Part shown: one piece after another, positions 36,100 to 44,861 of the stretch
How positions within the stretch are numbered: position 1 is the first letter of the stretch
How the letters are laid out: each line of letters opens with the position of its first letter
Assembly: GCF_004323735.1 (NCBI RefSeq)
Contig: NZ_CP036455.1
Location: 3,591,101 to 3,655,100 of the forward strand
Length of the DNA stretch: 64,000 nucleotides
Source: Streptomonospora litoralis
Lineage (GTDB): Bacteria; Actinomycetota; Actinomycetes; Streptosporangiales; Streptosporangiaceae
Direction: 5' to 3'
Notes under the pieces: generated by a model
Databases searched by the model: none
The model's input: only the letters and a program-made list of their open reading frames with translations
Told to the model about the DNA's origin: nothing
Translations under genes and position numbers: made by a program

Positions 36100-37539
36100 C
36101 TACCGCCGGGCCGCCGTGCCGCGCCGCATGCTGGGTGCGGCGTCGGAGTCGCGGATGAGGGAGACCACGAACAGCCCGAGGACGGCGAAGACGACGGCCG
36201 CCAGGAAAGCGCCGTGGTAGGCGTCCATCCGGGCTTGGGCCCGAGCCGCGCTCGACGCCGCCGCACCCAGGGCCGCGGTCTCGGCCTGGGTGCGGATCAC
36301 CAGCACGGTCGACAGCACCGCGACACCGGTGGCGGTGGCGACCTGGCGGCTGGCGTTGAACAACGACGTCGCCCGGCCCATGGATTGCGTGGCGGTCCGG
36401 GCGAAGGCCGCGGCCTGGAGCGGGACCATGGACATGCCCATGCCGATCCCCTGGACGAACATCATCGCGCCGAGGACCCAGTACGGCGTCGACAGGCCCA
36501 CCAACTGGAACGACAGGGAGAGGCCGCCGATCAGGGTCAGGCCCGCCAACAGCAGCCGTCGCGGTCCGACGCGCGGGTAGACGCGGCTGACGAACTGCGT
36601 GGTGACGACCATGCCCAGTGCCTGCGGCATCAGCACGAGCCCGGCGTCCAGTGCGGAGGCGCCGCGCAGGTTCTGCATGTAGAGCGGCACCAGGAACAGC
36701 ACGCCGAACATGGCGGCGGTGAGGCACAGCAGCGTCGCGTTGCCCGCACCGAACAGCCGCTGCCCCAGCAGGCGCAGGTCCAGCATCGGTTCCCGGGCCG
36801 TGAGCTCCCGCCAGACGAACAGGCCGAGGAGCACGGGGGCGACGATGAGCCCGATCCACACCGACGGCTCGCCCCAGCCCTGCTGGGCCCCGCGCTCCAG
36901 AGTGGCCAGCAGGCTCGCCAACCCGGCCCCGGCGAGCACGAATCCGGCGACGTCGAAGCCGCCGGCACTCTCCTGCTTCTCTTCGCGCAGGAACAGGACG
37001 GTGAACAGCAGCGCCAGCGTCCCGACGGGCACGTTGATGAAGAAGATCCAGCGCCAGCTGGCGTATTCGACCAGGAAGCCGCCCAGAACCGGCCCCAGGG
37101 CGGGGGCGATGCTCGTGGGGATCATCAGCACCGCCGACGCCGTCGCCCGCTCCTCGGCGGGGAAGGCGCGGAAGAGCATCGCCTGGCCGACCGGGACGAG
37201 CATGCCTCCGCCCACGCCTTGCAGCACCCGGGCGGCGATCAGCCAGCCGATTCCGGTGGCGAATCCGCACAGCACGGACGCGGCGGTGAAGACGAGTACG
37301 GCCAGCTGGAAGGTCCGCTTGCTGCCGAACCGGTCGCTGATCCAGCCGGAGGCGGGGATGAACACCGCGAGGCTGATCATGTAGCCGGTCAGCACCCACT
37401 GCAGGGTGGTCTCGTCGACGCCGAACTCGCGCCCCAGGGTCGCAAGCGCCACGTTGAGGATGGTGACGTCCAGGATCTGCATGATCAGACCGAACACGAA
37501 CGTGACCGCGACCAGCCACTTGTACTCGACACGAGGCAA
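36100..37539 (-). CDS. MFS drug exporter, DHA2 (14-TMS) family
   Basis: A 479-residue transporter with the motif D1 segment (LDVTILNVALATL), motif A (GWISDRFGSKRTF) and motif C (SIAPALGPVLGGFLVE) of the DHA2/EmrB-QacA drug:H+ antiporters. About 14 membrane helices are visible. The start is TTG (37539) with AAGGAAGGCGGAG further upstream. It converges on the type III PKS gene and probably exports its product or an unrelated toxicant. Confidence 0.92.
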   Translation of the reverse strand: MPRVEYKWLVAVTFVFGLIMQILDVTILNVALATLGREFGVDETTLQWVLTGYMISLAVFIPASGWISDRFGSKRTFQLAVLVFTAASVLCGFATGIGWLIAARVLQGVGGGMLVPVGQAMLFRAFPAEERATASAVLMIPTSIAPALGPVLGGFLVEYASWRWIFFINVPVGTLALLFTVLFLREEKQESAGGFDVAGFVLAGAGLASLLATLERGAQQGWGEPSVWIGLIVAPVLLGLFVWRELTAREPMLDLRLLGQRLFGAGNATLLCLTAAMFGVLFLVPLYMQNLRGASALDAGLVLMPQALGMVVTTQFVSRVYPRVGPRRLLLAGLTLIGGLSLSFQLVGLSTPYWVLGAMMFVQGIGMGMSMVPLQAAAFARTATQSMGRATSLFNASRQVATATGVAVLSTVLVIRTQAETAALGAAASSAARAQARMDAYHGAFLAAVVFAVLGLFVVSLIRDSDAAPSMRRGTAARR

Positions 37540-37684
37540 CAGACGGCTCCGCCTTCCTTGAGCGGTGACGATGCGGGCGGCACGGCTTGGGCCGCAGCAT
37601 CGCGGACGACCACACGGTGGCTCCTGGCTCCCGAAACGCCGGCTCCCGCTGCGGTCGGCGCAAGGGCGCCACCAGTGTGCCCTA

Positions 37685-37702
37685 CCAGGTGCCGCTACCT
37701 GG
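37685..37702. promoter_or_regulatory. Dyad CCAGGT-N6-ACCTGG upstream of the MFS gene
   Basis: A perfect 6-bp inverted repeat with a six-base spacer, about 150 bp upstream of the MFS start. A weaker hairpin (CGAGA/TCTCG, 37725-37740) next to it may end ArsR transcription. It could be a TetR-type operator, but no regulator gene is adjacent. Confidence 0.35.
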
Positions 37703-37803
37703 ATGCCGCACTCCTGCGACGTGGCGAGAGCAAAATCTCGTTTCCCGCGGAGCCCGGAGCCCCCCGCGCGGCCCCGGCCCGGCCGCCGACCCGGGCGCGC
37801 CGG

Positions 37804-38199
37804 TCAGCGGCCGGGGGCGGGCTCGGTGTCGTCGGGCTCGGGGGCGTCGGGCGGTTGGGGGCCCAGGCGCAGGTGTTCGATGTGGTACAGGGCCTGGTCC
37901 AGCAGGCCGGCCACGTGGTCGTCGTAGAGGGAGTAGACCACCGAGCGGCCCTGGCGGGTGCCGGCGACCAGGCCGAGGTTGCGCAGCAGCCGGAGCTGGT
38001 GGGAGCAGGCGGACTGCTCCAGGCCGACCTCGGCGGCCAGGGCGGTGGCCGGGAGCGGACCCTCGCGCAGCCGGGCCAGGATCAGCAGCCGCGACGGCGT
38101 CGCCAGTGCCTGCAGCGTCGTGGCCACCTGCTCGGCGTCGGCCGCATCAAGGCGGGTACGGACGGCGGGCTGCGCCGCGGCGGTGACTCGATGACCCAT
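37804..38199 (-). CDS. ArsR/SmtB-family metal-responsive repressor
   Basis: A 131-residue winged-helix repressor. The recognition helix is SACSHQLRLLRNLG. The last helix reads DDHVAGLLDQALYHIEH, giving Asp-x-His and, eleven and fourteen residues further on, two His. This is the spacing of the alpha-5 metal site of SmtB/CzrA-type Zn/Co/Ni sensors. It diverges from a P1B-type ATPase gene, with an inverted repeat typical of ArsR operators between them, so it very probably represses that pump until metal binds. ATG 38199 was chosen because the sequence upstream in frame is not protein-like. Confidence 0.93.
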   Translation of the reverse strand: MGHRVTAAAQPAVRTRLDAADAEQVATTLQALATPSRLLILARLREGPLPATALAAEVGLEQSACSHQLRLLRNLGLVAGTRQGRSVVYSLYDDHVAGLLDQALYHIEHLRLGPQPPDAPEPDDTEPAPGR

Positions 38200-38223
38200 G
38201 GGGCCTATGCTACCGACCCGCAG

Positions 38224-38247
38224 ATGAACGCATGAATCATTGTTCAT
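38224..38247. promoter_or_regulatory. ArsR operator in the divergent metal-efflux promoter
   Basis: ATGAAC (38224-38229) and GTTCAT (38242-38247) form an inverted repeat with a 12-base AT-rich spacer, unusual in this GC-rich DNA. The form matches the TGAA-N-TTCA operators of SmtB/ArsR repressors and sits 55-78 bp before the ATPase ATG and 25-48 bp before the repressor. Confidence 0.75.
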
Positions 38248-38301
38248 CCTTTCCTGTAAGCTGGCCGGGTCCGTGCGCCTTCCCGACAGCAAGGACCCGC
38301 C

Positions 38302-40269
38302 GTGCCGCTTCTGACCACCCGTCCGCCCGCCGGGGGCGGACGCACCGCCGCCCCGCGGCGCCGCACCCGGCTGCTCGCGCTGCCCGAAGCCCGCTGGGCC
38401 GCCGCCGCGCTCGCGCTGTTCCTGACCGCCCTGCCGCTGGACCTGCTCGGCGCACCCGCCTGGACGTGGGGCCCGCTCTACGCACTGGCCTACGCATCCG
38501 GCGGCTGGGAACCCGCACTGGAAGGGCTCAAGGCGCTGCGGGAGAAGCGCCTGGACGTCGACCTGCTCATGGTCGCCGCCGCCCTCGGCGCCGCCGCGAT
38601 CGGCCAGGTCCTCGACGGCGCGCTGCTCATCGTCATCTTCGCCACCTCCGGCGCACTGGAGGCGATCGCCACCGCCCGCACCGCGGACTCCGTGCGCGGC
38701 CTGCTCGACCTCGCACCCCAGCGCGCCGTGCGCCTGGCCGCCGACGGCGCCGAGGAGCCGGTCGCAGCGGCCGAGCTGCGCATCGGCGACACCGTGCTCG
38801 TCCGCCCGGGCGAGCGGGTCGGCGCCGACGGCCGCGTCACCGACGGGGCGAGCGAGGTCGACCAGGCCGCGGTCACCGGCGAGCCGCTGCCCGCGGTCAA
38901 AGAGATCGGCGACACCGTCTTCGCCGGCACCCTCAACGGCACCGGGCACCTGCGCGTGGCCGTGGAACGCGATCCCGCCGACACCGTGATCGCCCGCATC
39001 GCGGCCATGGTGGACGACGCCTCCCGGACCAAGGCCGCCACCCAGCTGTTCATCGAACGCGTGGAGCAGCGCTACTCGGTGGGCATGGTCGCCGCCACGC
39101 TCGCCCTGTTCACCGTGCCGCTGCTGTGGGGCGCAGCGCTGGAGCCCACCCTGCTGCGGGCGATGACGTTCATGATCGTGGCCTCGCCGTGCGCGCTGGT
39201 GCTGGCCACCATGCCGCCGATGCTCGCGGCGATCGCCAACGCCGGGCGCCACGGGGTCCTGGTCAAGTCCGCCCGCGCCCTGGAGCGGCTCGCCCGCAGC
39301 GACCGGGCGGCGCTGGACAAGACCGGGACGCTCACCGAAGGCGCTCCCCGGGTGAGCGACATCCTGCCGCTGACCGACGACTTCGCCGCCGAGGAGGTGC
39401 TGGCGCTCGCGGCCGCCGCCGAGCACCCCAGCGAGCACCCGCTGGCCCGCGCCGTGGTCGCCGCCGCCCGCGAGCGCGGTGTCGCCGTCGAGACGGCCGC
39501 GGACTTCTCCGCGGCCGTGGGCCGCGGCGTGCGCGCCGTGGTCGCGGGCCGCGACGTCGCCGTGGGCGCGCCGCAGCGCCTGGTGGACGACGCGGCACCC
39601 GGCGCCGCGCGGGCACGGTCCGGGGCCGCGGCGCTGGAGGACACCGGCAAAACCGCGGTGGTCGTGCTCGCCGACGGGCGGCCGGTGGGCCTGCTCGGCG
39701 TCGCCGACCGCATGCGTCCCGGTGCCGCCGACGCCGTCGCCCGGCTGCGCGCTCTGACCGGCACCGAACCGGTGCTGCTGACCGGGGACAACCCGCGCGC
39801 CGCCGAACTGGTGGCCGCCCAGGCGGGCATCGGCGAGGCACGCTCCGGGCTGCTGCCCGAGGACAAGGTCGCCGCGGTGCACGGTTTCGAGGAAGCCGGA
39901 CACCGCGTGCTGATGGTGGGCGACGGGATCAACGACGCGCCCGCCCTGGCCGCCGCGCACACCTCGATCGCCATGGGCCGCGCCGGCTCCGACCTCGCTC
40001 TGGAGACCGCCGACGCCGTCGTGGTCGGCGACGACCTGGCCGCCGTGCCCACCGCCCTGTCGCTGGCCCGCCGCGCCCGCCGGCTGGTCGCCCAGAACCT
40101 GGTGATCGCGGCGGTGTTCATCGCCGGACTGGTCGCCTGGGACCTGGCGGGCACCCTGCCGCTGCCGCTGGCCGTGGCCGGCCACGAGGGCTCCACCGTG
40201 CTGGTCGCGCTCAACGGCCTGCGCCTGCTGGGCGAAGGGGCCTGGCGCCGGGCACAGGCCGACGAGTAG
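38302..40269 (+). CDS. P1B-4-type heavy-metal translocating ATPase
   Basis: A 655-residue P-type ATPase without an N-terminal heavy-metal-binding domain. It has the dephosphorylation loop (TGEPLPA), SPC in the metal-binding helix (C297), DKTGTLT (phospho-Asp339), SEHPLA and GDGINDAPAL, and HEGST in the last helix. SPC plus HEGST without an N-terminal metal domain is the P1B-4 pattern (CoaT, CtpD), associated with Co2+, Fe2+ or Zn2+ efflux. It is divergent from the ArsR gene, whose metal site fits the same metals. Confidence 0.94.
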   Translation: MPLLTTRPPAGGGRTAAPRRRTRLLALPEARWAAAALALFLTALPLDLLGAPAWTWGPLYALAYASGGWEPALEGLKALREKRLDVDLLMVAAALGAAAIGQVLDGALLIVIFATSGALEAIATARTADSVRGLLDLAPQRAVRLAADGAEEPVAAAELRIGDTVLVRPGERVGADGRVTDGASEVDQAAVTGEPLPAVKEIGDTVFAGTLNGTGHLRVAVERDPADTVIARIAAMVDDASRTKAATQLFIERVEQRYSVGMVAATLALFTVPLLWGAALEPTLLRAMTFMIVASPCALVLATMPPMLAAIANAGRHGVLVKSARALERLARSDRAALDKTGTLTEGAPRVSDILPLTDDFAAEEVLALAAAAEHPSEHPLARAVVAAARERGVAVETAADFSAAVGRGVRAVVAGRDVAVGAPQRLVDDAAPGAARARSGAAALEDTGKTAVVVLADGRPVGLLGVADRMRPGAADAVARLRALTGTEPVLLTGDNPRAAELVAAQAGIGEARSGLLPEDKVAAVHGFEEAGHRVLMVGDGINDAPALAAAHTSIAMGRAGSDLALETADAVVVGDDLAAVPTALSLARRARRLVAQNLVIAAVFIAGLVAWDLAGTLPLPLAVAGHEGSTVLVALNGLRLLGEGAWRRAQADE

Positions 40270-40433
40270 TACTCCGTGCCTCGCGTCGCCGGCGGCTGCG
40301 GGTAGTACCGGTTCCGGTCATCTGGGTGCGGGTTTCGGTTATGGGGGCAGTGGTTCCGGTCAGTGGCGGTGCGGCGGGGCGGTGGGCGGCGGGGACGGCC
40401 CCACAGACAGACTCGGCGCGGCTTGTCCCGTCT

Positions 40434-40486
40434 ATCGTGAACTTATGGTCGCCGGGAAGCGCATTCCGGGGCCATAAGTTCACGAT
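40434..40486. terminator. 15-bp perfect inverted repeat between convergent genes
   Basis: ATCGTGAACTTATGG (40434-40448) and CCATAAGTTCACGAT (40472-40486) are exact reverse complements around a 23-base spacer that itself can partly pair (CCGGGAA...TTCCGGG). The 306-bp gap (40270-40575) between the convergent ATPase and PTS genes holds nothing else. A bidirectional terminator is the simplest reading. The AT content of the arms is unusually high for this DNA, so a small mobile palindrome is an alternative. Confidence 0.6.
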
Positions 40487-40575
40487 CACCGCCGGATGAA
40501 CCGGCAAGCGGGCCGAGCCCCGCTGCCACCGTCGCCGCCGCCTTTCCGTTCAGGACACGGTGCACCCGCCCCGCG

Positions 40576-42153
40576 TCAGGAGGGCGAGGAGGCGGGCGAA
40601 GGCGTCGGACTCCGGGCCGGGTCCTCGGCGGGGGCCGCCGCGGGGTCGTCGGCGGGTGACGCGTCCGGGGCGGCGGACTCGGCAGCGTTCAGTTCGGCGG
40701 CGGCCTGGCGGCTGAAGCCGAAGAAGTAGGTCAGCACGAAGCCCGCGGCGTAGCCGACCAGCAGGCCGATCCCGTAGACCAGGATCGCGGCGCCGATGCC
40801 CTGATTGCCCTGGACGAGCGGGAAGAGCGCCCACCCCGAGGGGCCGATCGCGGTGGAGCCCGCGCTCACCCCCAACTGGTTGGCCAGGCCGAGGAAGCTG
40901 CCCCCGACCGCGCCCCCGGCGCAGGCGGTCAGGAACGGGCGGCCCAGCGGCAGCGTCACTCCGTAGATCAGCGGCTCCCCCACGCCGAGCACGCCGGCGG
41001 GCAGCGCCGAGCGGATGGTGGCGCGGATGCCCTCGTTGTTCTTCAGGCGCAGGTAGATCGCCGCCGCCGCGCCGACCTGCCCCGCACCGGCCATCGCCAG
41101 CACCGGCAGAAGCACCGTGTAGCCGTCCACGTCGATCAGGGTCGTGTGGATCGGGATGAGGGCCTGGTGCAGCCCCAGCATCACCAGGGGCAGGAACAGT
41201 CCGCCCAGCAGCAGCCCGGCCAGCGCTCCCGCCTGCCCCAGCAGCCAGTTCGCCGCCACACCGATGGCCGCGGACACCTCGCCCGCCACGAACATCAGCC
41301 CGTACACCGTGACGAGCCCCGAGACCAGCACCGCGACGGTGGGGGTGATGAGGATGTCCAGCGTCTCGGGCACCCACCGGCGGGTCCAGCGCTCCACATA
41401 GGCGCACAGCACCGCCGCCCCGAGGGCGCCGAGGACGCCGCCCTGGCCGGGTTCGAGCGCGACCCCGAACGCCCGGATGTCGGCCACCCCGCTGAACGGG
41501 ATGATCGCGGCGACCGCGCCGCCCAGGATCGGGGTGCCGCCGAACTCCTTGGCGGCGTTCATCCCCACGAACACCATGATCAGCGACATGAAGCCCACGG
41601 CGATCGCGTTCAGCGCCGGCAGCAGGGGGGTCAGCCAGCCGAGGTTGGTGAACACGCCGGTGACCCCGGCCAGGATGCCGCAGGCGATCAGCGCGGGGAT
41701 CAGCGGCACGAAGATGTTGGCGATGCGCCGCAGGAGGAGCTTGAACGGGGTCGCGTTGCGCCGCTTGTTCTCCGCGCGGATCGCCGCGCCCTTGGCGGCG
41801 AGCGCTTCGGCGTCGACGGCCGCGCCCTGGGCCGACCCCGCCGAATCCGCCTGCGAAGAGGCGTCCGCGCCGTCGCCGGAGGGGGTCTGGGATTCGACGA
41901 GCCGGGAGAACTCCGCGGCGACCTTGGAGACGGCGGCCGGGCCCAGCACGATCTGGAAGGTCTCGTCCTCGACGACGCCCATCACTTTCGGGTGGTCGCG
42001 GATCTCCTGCTCGCGGACCTGTGCGCGATCGGCCACGCCGATCCGCAGCCGGCTGATGCAGTTGGTGACGGAGGTGACGTTGTCCTCGCCGCCGACCAGC
42101 GCGAGCAGGTCCCGTGCGGTTGCCGCGTGGCCGGTGGCACCCGAGTCGCTCAT
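40576..42153 (-). CDS. PTS system EIIBC component, N-acetylmuramic-acid (MurP) type
   Basis: A 525-residue permease. An N-terminal EIIB domain has phospho-Cys32 (TSVTNCISRLRI), and an Ala/Ser-rich linker leads to a ten-helix EIIC domain of the glucose/sucrose superfamily (from about 125), with the GVGEPLIYGVTLPLGRPF substrate loop. No EIIA domain is fused, so phosphate comes from a separate EIIA. The adjacent MurQ etherase gene, 40 bp upstream on the same strand, makes MurNAc the likely substrate: EIIBC imports MurNAc as its 6-phosphate. The C-terminal 40 residues are a Ser/Pro/Ala tail. Confidence 0.88.
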   Translation of the reverse strand: MSDSGATGHAATARDLLALVGGEDNVTSVTNCISRLRIGVADRAQVREQEIRDHPKVMGVVEDETFQIVLGPAAVSKVAAEFSRLVESQTPSGDGADASSQADSAGSAQGAAVDAEALAAKGAAIRAENKRRNATPFKLLLRRIANIFVPLIPALIACGILAGVTGVFTNLGWLTPLLPALNAIAVGFMSLIMVFVGMNAAKEFGGTPILGGAVAAIIPFSGVADIRAFGVALEPGQGGVLGALGAAVLCAYVERWTRRWVPETLDILITPTVAVLVSGLVTVYGLMFVAGEVSAAIGVAANWLLGQAGALAGLLLGGLFLPLVMLGLHQALIPIHTTLIDVDGYTVLLPVLAMAGAGQVGAAAAIYLRLKNNEGIRATIRSALPAGVLGVGEPLIYGVTLPLGRPFLTACAGGAVGGSFLGLANQLGVSAGSTAIGPSGWALFPLVQGNQGIGAAILVYGIGLLVGYAAGFVLTYFFGFSRQAAAELNAAESAAPDASPADDPAAAPAEDPARSPTPSPASSPS

Positions 42154-42198
42154 TAGCAGCTTCCTTCCGAGCTCGGGGGTTGGGGGGTGCGGGGGAAC

Positions 42199-43158
42199 TC
42201 AGTCCCCGGGTGCGGCCGATTCGACCGCCTCGCGGAGTCGGCCGCCGCAGGCGCGGAGGAGGCGCCGGGCCTCCTCCGCGTCGACGCGGCCGAGAACGGT
42301 GAGGATGGCGGTCTTGACGTCGCCGCCGCTCGCGGACAGGGCTGCGCCCACCTCGTCGTCGGCGGCCCCGGTGGCCATCTCCACGATCCGGTGCGAGCGT
42401 GCGCGCAGCTTGTCGTTGGTGCTGCGCAGGTCCACCATCAGGTTTCCGTAGGTCTTGCCCAGGCGGATCATGGCGACGGTGGACAGTGTGTTGAGGACCA
42501 GTTTCTGTGCGGTGCCGGCCTTGAGGCGGGTGGAGCCGACGATCAGCTCGGGGCCGGTGTCGACCTCGACCGCGTGGTCGGCGGCCGCACCCAGCGGCGA
42601 GCCGGGGTTGGAGGAGACGGCGACCGTCAGCGCGCCGCGTTCGGCGGCGTGGCGGAGGGCGGCGACGGAGTAGGGGGTCCGGCCCGAGGCGGAGATGCCC
42701 ACCACGGTGTCGTCACCGGTGAGGTCCAGGGCGTCCAGGTCGGCTGCGGCGGCCCGGGGATCGTCCTCGGCACCCTCGACGGCGTCGCGGACGGCGGTCG
42801 GACCGCCGGCGATCAGCCCGATCACCTGCTCGGGGTCGGTGTTGAAGGTCGGCGGGCACTCCGAGGCGTCCAGCACGCCCATCCGGCCGGCGGTGCCGGC
42901 GCCGGCGTAGACGAGCCGGCCGCCGCGGGCCATGCGGGCGGCGATGGCGTCCGCGGCGGCGGCGATGACCGCGGCGGCGGCGCCGACCGCGGGGGCCACG
43001 GTCGCGTCTTCGGCGTTCATGGCGCGCACGATGGCCTCGGTGTCCATGCGGTCGATGCCGCTGAGGTCCGTGCGGCGCGCTTCGGTCGCCAACCCGGTGA
43101 GATCGGCCCGCAGGTCGTGGACCGGGCTGTCGGCGCCGCTGGTGTGCGTAGTGGCCAT
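42199..43158 (-). CDS. murQ: N-acetylmuramic acid 6-phosphate etherase
   Basis: A 319-residue SIS-domain enzyme with LVYAGAGTAGRMGVLDASECPPTF (the Glu of ASECPP is catalytic), GISASGRTPYSVAALRHA and the KAGTAQKLVLNTLST segment typical of MurQ. It cleaves the lactyl ether of MurNAc-6-P to GlcNAc-6-P and D-lactate, in the recycling of own or foreign peptidoglycan. It sits upstream of the PTS permease gene in one operon. The start is uncertain: ATG 43158 is used, but an in-frame ATG at 43188 also exists and neither has a ribosome site. Confidence 0.94.
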   Translation of the reverse strand: MATTHTSGADSPVHDLRADLTGLATEARRTDLSGIDRMDTEAIVRAMNAEDATVAPAVGAAAAVIAAAADAIAARMARGGRLVYAGAGTAGRMGVLDASECPPTFNTDPEQVIGLIAGGPTAVRDAVEGAEDDPRAAAADLDALDLTGDDTVVGISASGRTPYSVAALRHAAERGALTVAVSSNPGSPLGAAADHAVEVDTGPELIVGSTRLKAGTAQKLVLNTLSTVAMIRLGKTYGNLMVDLRSTNDKLRARSHRIVEMATGAADDEVGAALSASGGDVKTAILTVLGRVDAEEARRLLRACGGRLREAVESAAPGD

Positions 43159-43188
43159 GAGGAGGCGCGATCCCTTCGACGTGGGCAT

Positions 43189-43511
43189 CCATCTGCCGTG
43201 CTCGCTTAGCCCCGTAAATTTCTACCATGCACTCCACATGTCAAGTAAAAAACTTTCTTTCGAGGGCACAGCGGTGCCGTCACGACCGCTTCGCGGGTGG
43301 TGGTGCAGCGTTGCAGGGGCGAATCCCCCGCCGCTCGGCGGCAAGCCGGCATCGGCGCTTCGCGCCCGCGGCCCCATCGCCGCAGCCTGCTGTGGCGGCG
43401 GTGTTGCGCGCGGTTCGGCGAGGTGCCTCGGGCGGAGCCGGGCGCCTTCGGCGTATCCGCTGGTACTCCCGAACGAACCCCGTGGGGCCCGGGCGGCGGT
43501 ATATCCCAGGC
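43189..43511. promoter_or_regulatory. murQ-PTS promoter region with AT-rich stretch
   Basis: No gene is visible. The stretch 43208-43262 is strikingly AT-rich (AAATTTCTACC..., CATGTCAAGTAAAAAACTTT) for this DNA and probably contains the murQ promoter and operator. No MurR-type regulator is encoded nearby. Confidence 0.45.
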
Positions 43512-44513
43512 TCAGGCCGAGTCGCGCAGGACGAGCTCGGTGGGCAGGATGACGTGGCGGCTGCCGTGCGGACCGGCCGGGGTCAGGACCAGCTCGACCA
43601 TGGCGGTGGCCTGCTCGACGACCGGGTGCCTGACGGTGGTCAGCGGCGGATCGGTGAAGGTCGCGGCCTCGATGTCGTCGAACCCCACCACCGCCACGTC
43701 GTCGGGCACGCGGCGGCCCGCCTTGCGCAGGGTCTGCAGCGCGCCGACGGCCATCAGGTCGTTGGCGGCGAAGACGGCGTCGAGGCCGGGATCGTCCTCC
43801 AGCAGATGGCGCATCGCCGTCGCGCCGGAGGCCCGGGTAAAGTCCCCGACCGCGACAATCGACCGGCGGTCCGACGACCGCAGTGCGTCGCGATAGCCGG
43901 TGAGGCGGTCCTGCCCGGCGGTCATGTCCTGCGGTCCGGCGATGGTGGCGATGCGCCGGCGGCCGGTTCCGAGCAGGTGCCGCACGGCCTGCTCCGCTCC
44001 CCCGACGTTGTCGTTGTCGGCGTAGGGCAGATCCACGGCGACGGCCGGCCGGCCGTAGGACACCACCGGCACTCCCATACGCGCGATGGCGCCCGGCAGC
44101 GGGTCGGCGCCGTGCATGGACACGAACATGACCCCGTCCACGTGCCCCCCGGCGACGTAGCTCTCCACCTTCGCCTGCGCCTGCGGAGAGCCCGCCAGCA
44201 TGAGCACCACCTGCTTACCGGACACCTCCAGCTCGCTGCTCACGGTGCGGATGACCAGGGAGAACAGCGGATCGTCGGAGAACACGCGGGTGGGCGGTTC
44301 GGAGACGACCAGCGCGATCGAGTCGGTCTGGCGGGTGACCAGGCTGCGCGCCGCCGAGTTCGGCACGTACCCCAGCTCCTCGACGGCACGCAGGACCGCG
44401 TCGCGGATCCCGGGGTCGACGGTGGTCCGCCCGTTCACGACACGGGAGGCGGTCGCGCGCGACACCCTCGCCCGTGCGGCGACCGCCTCCAATGTGGGAC
44501 GCCTGCTCTCCAC
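43512..44513 (-). CDS. LacI-family transcriptional repressor
   Basis: A 333-residue LacI protein: an N-terminal HTH with hinge helix (TLEAVAARARVSRATASRVV, then YVPNSAARSLVTRQT) and a periplasmic-binding-type effector domain with FAANDLMAVGALQ and VVGFDDIEAATFTDPPLTTV. GTG 44513 has GGAAAGGG upstream; the frame is open much further but not protein-like there. One 14-bp operator lies 37-50 bp upstream of the gene, and the exact reverse complement lies before the divergent GH16 gene. It therefore probably represses itself and the glucanase, with a beta-glucan oligosaccharide as inducer. Confidence 0.94.
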   Translation of the reverse strand: MESRRPTLEAVAARARVSRATASRVVNGRTTVDPGIRDAVLRAVEELGYVPNSAARSLVTRQTDSIALVVSEPPTRVFSDDPLFSLVIRTVSSELEVSGKQVVLMLAGSPQAQAKVESYVAGGHVDGVMFVSMHGADPLPGAIARMGVPVVSYGRPAVAVDLPYADNDNVGGAEQAVRHLLGTGRRRIATIAGPQDMTAGQDRLTGYRDALRSSDRRSIVAVGDFTRASGATAMRHLLEDDPGLDAVFAANDLMAVGALQTLRKAGRRVPDDVAVVGFDDIEAATFTDPPLTTVRHPVVEQATAMVELVLTPAGPHGSRHVILPTELVLRDSA

Positions 44514-44549
44514 TACCGACCCTTTCCGCCATGCAGCCCTTCGCACCCT

Positions 44550-44563
44550 GAGAAAGCGCTCTC
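44550..44563. promoter_or_regulatory. LacI-type operator, copy 1 (before the repressor gene)
   Basis: GAGAAAGCGCTCTC, a near-palindrome around AGCGCT, 37-50 bp upstream of the LacI start. It is the exact reverse complement of copy 2. No gene occupies 44514-44861. Confidence 0.75.
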
Positions 44564-44736
44564 TGACGCACTCCGCACTCCGCGGCCGCGCAGCCCGCCC
44601 ACACGCCCGCCGAGCGCCGCACACCCTTGCCCCGGCACGGGAGACCGAACGACCACAGCGCGTCGCGGGTGAATGACAATCAAGCACCCTCTCCGTCTTG
44701 TGCGGCCATGTTATCTGTGTCATGTTCGTAAAGCGA

Positions 44737-44750
44737 GAGAGCGCTTTCTC
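44737..44750. promoter_or_regulatory. LacI-type operator, copy 2 (before the GH16 gene)
   Basis: GAGAGCGCTTTCTC, 112-125 bp before the glucanase ATG and the exact reverse complement of copy 1. The two sites are centred 187 bp apart, which would allow looping. Confidence 0.75.
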
Positions 44751-44861
44751 GTTGCTGCACGGAGCTCCACCCGTGTCCGTCCCCGGGGCCCACCCATGCC
44801 CCGGGGCGGCACGCACAGCGACTGACCGGCCACATCCCCCACGCATGGAAACGAGGTCAGG

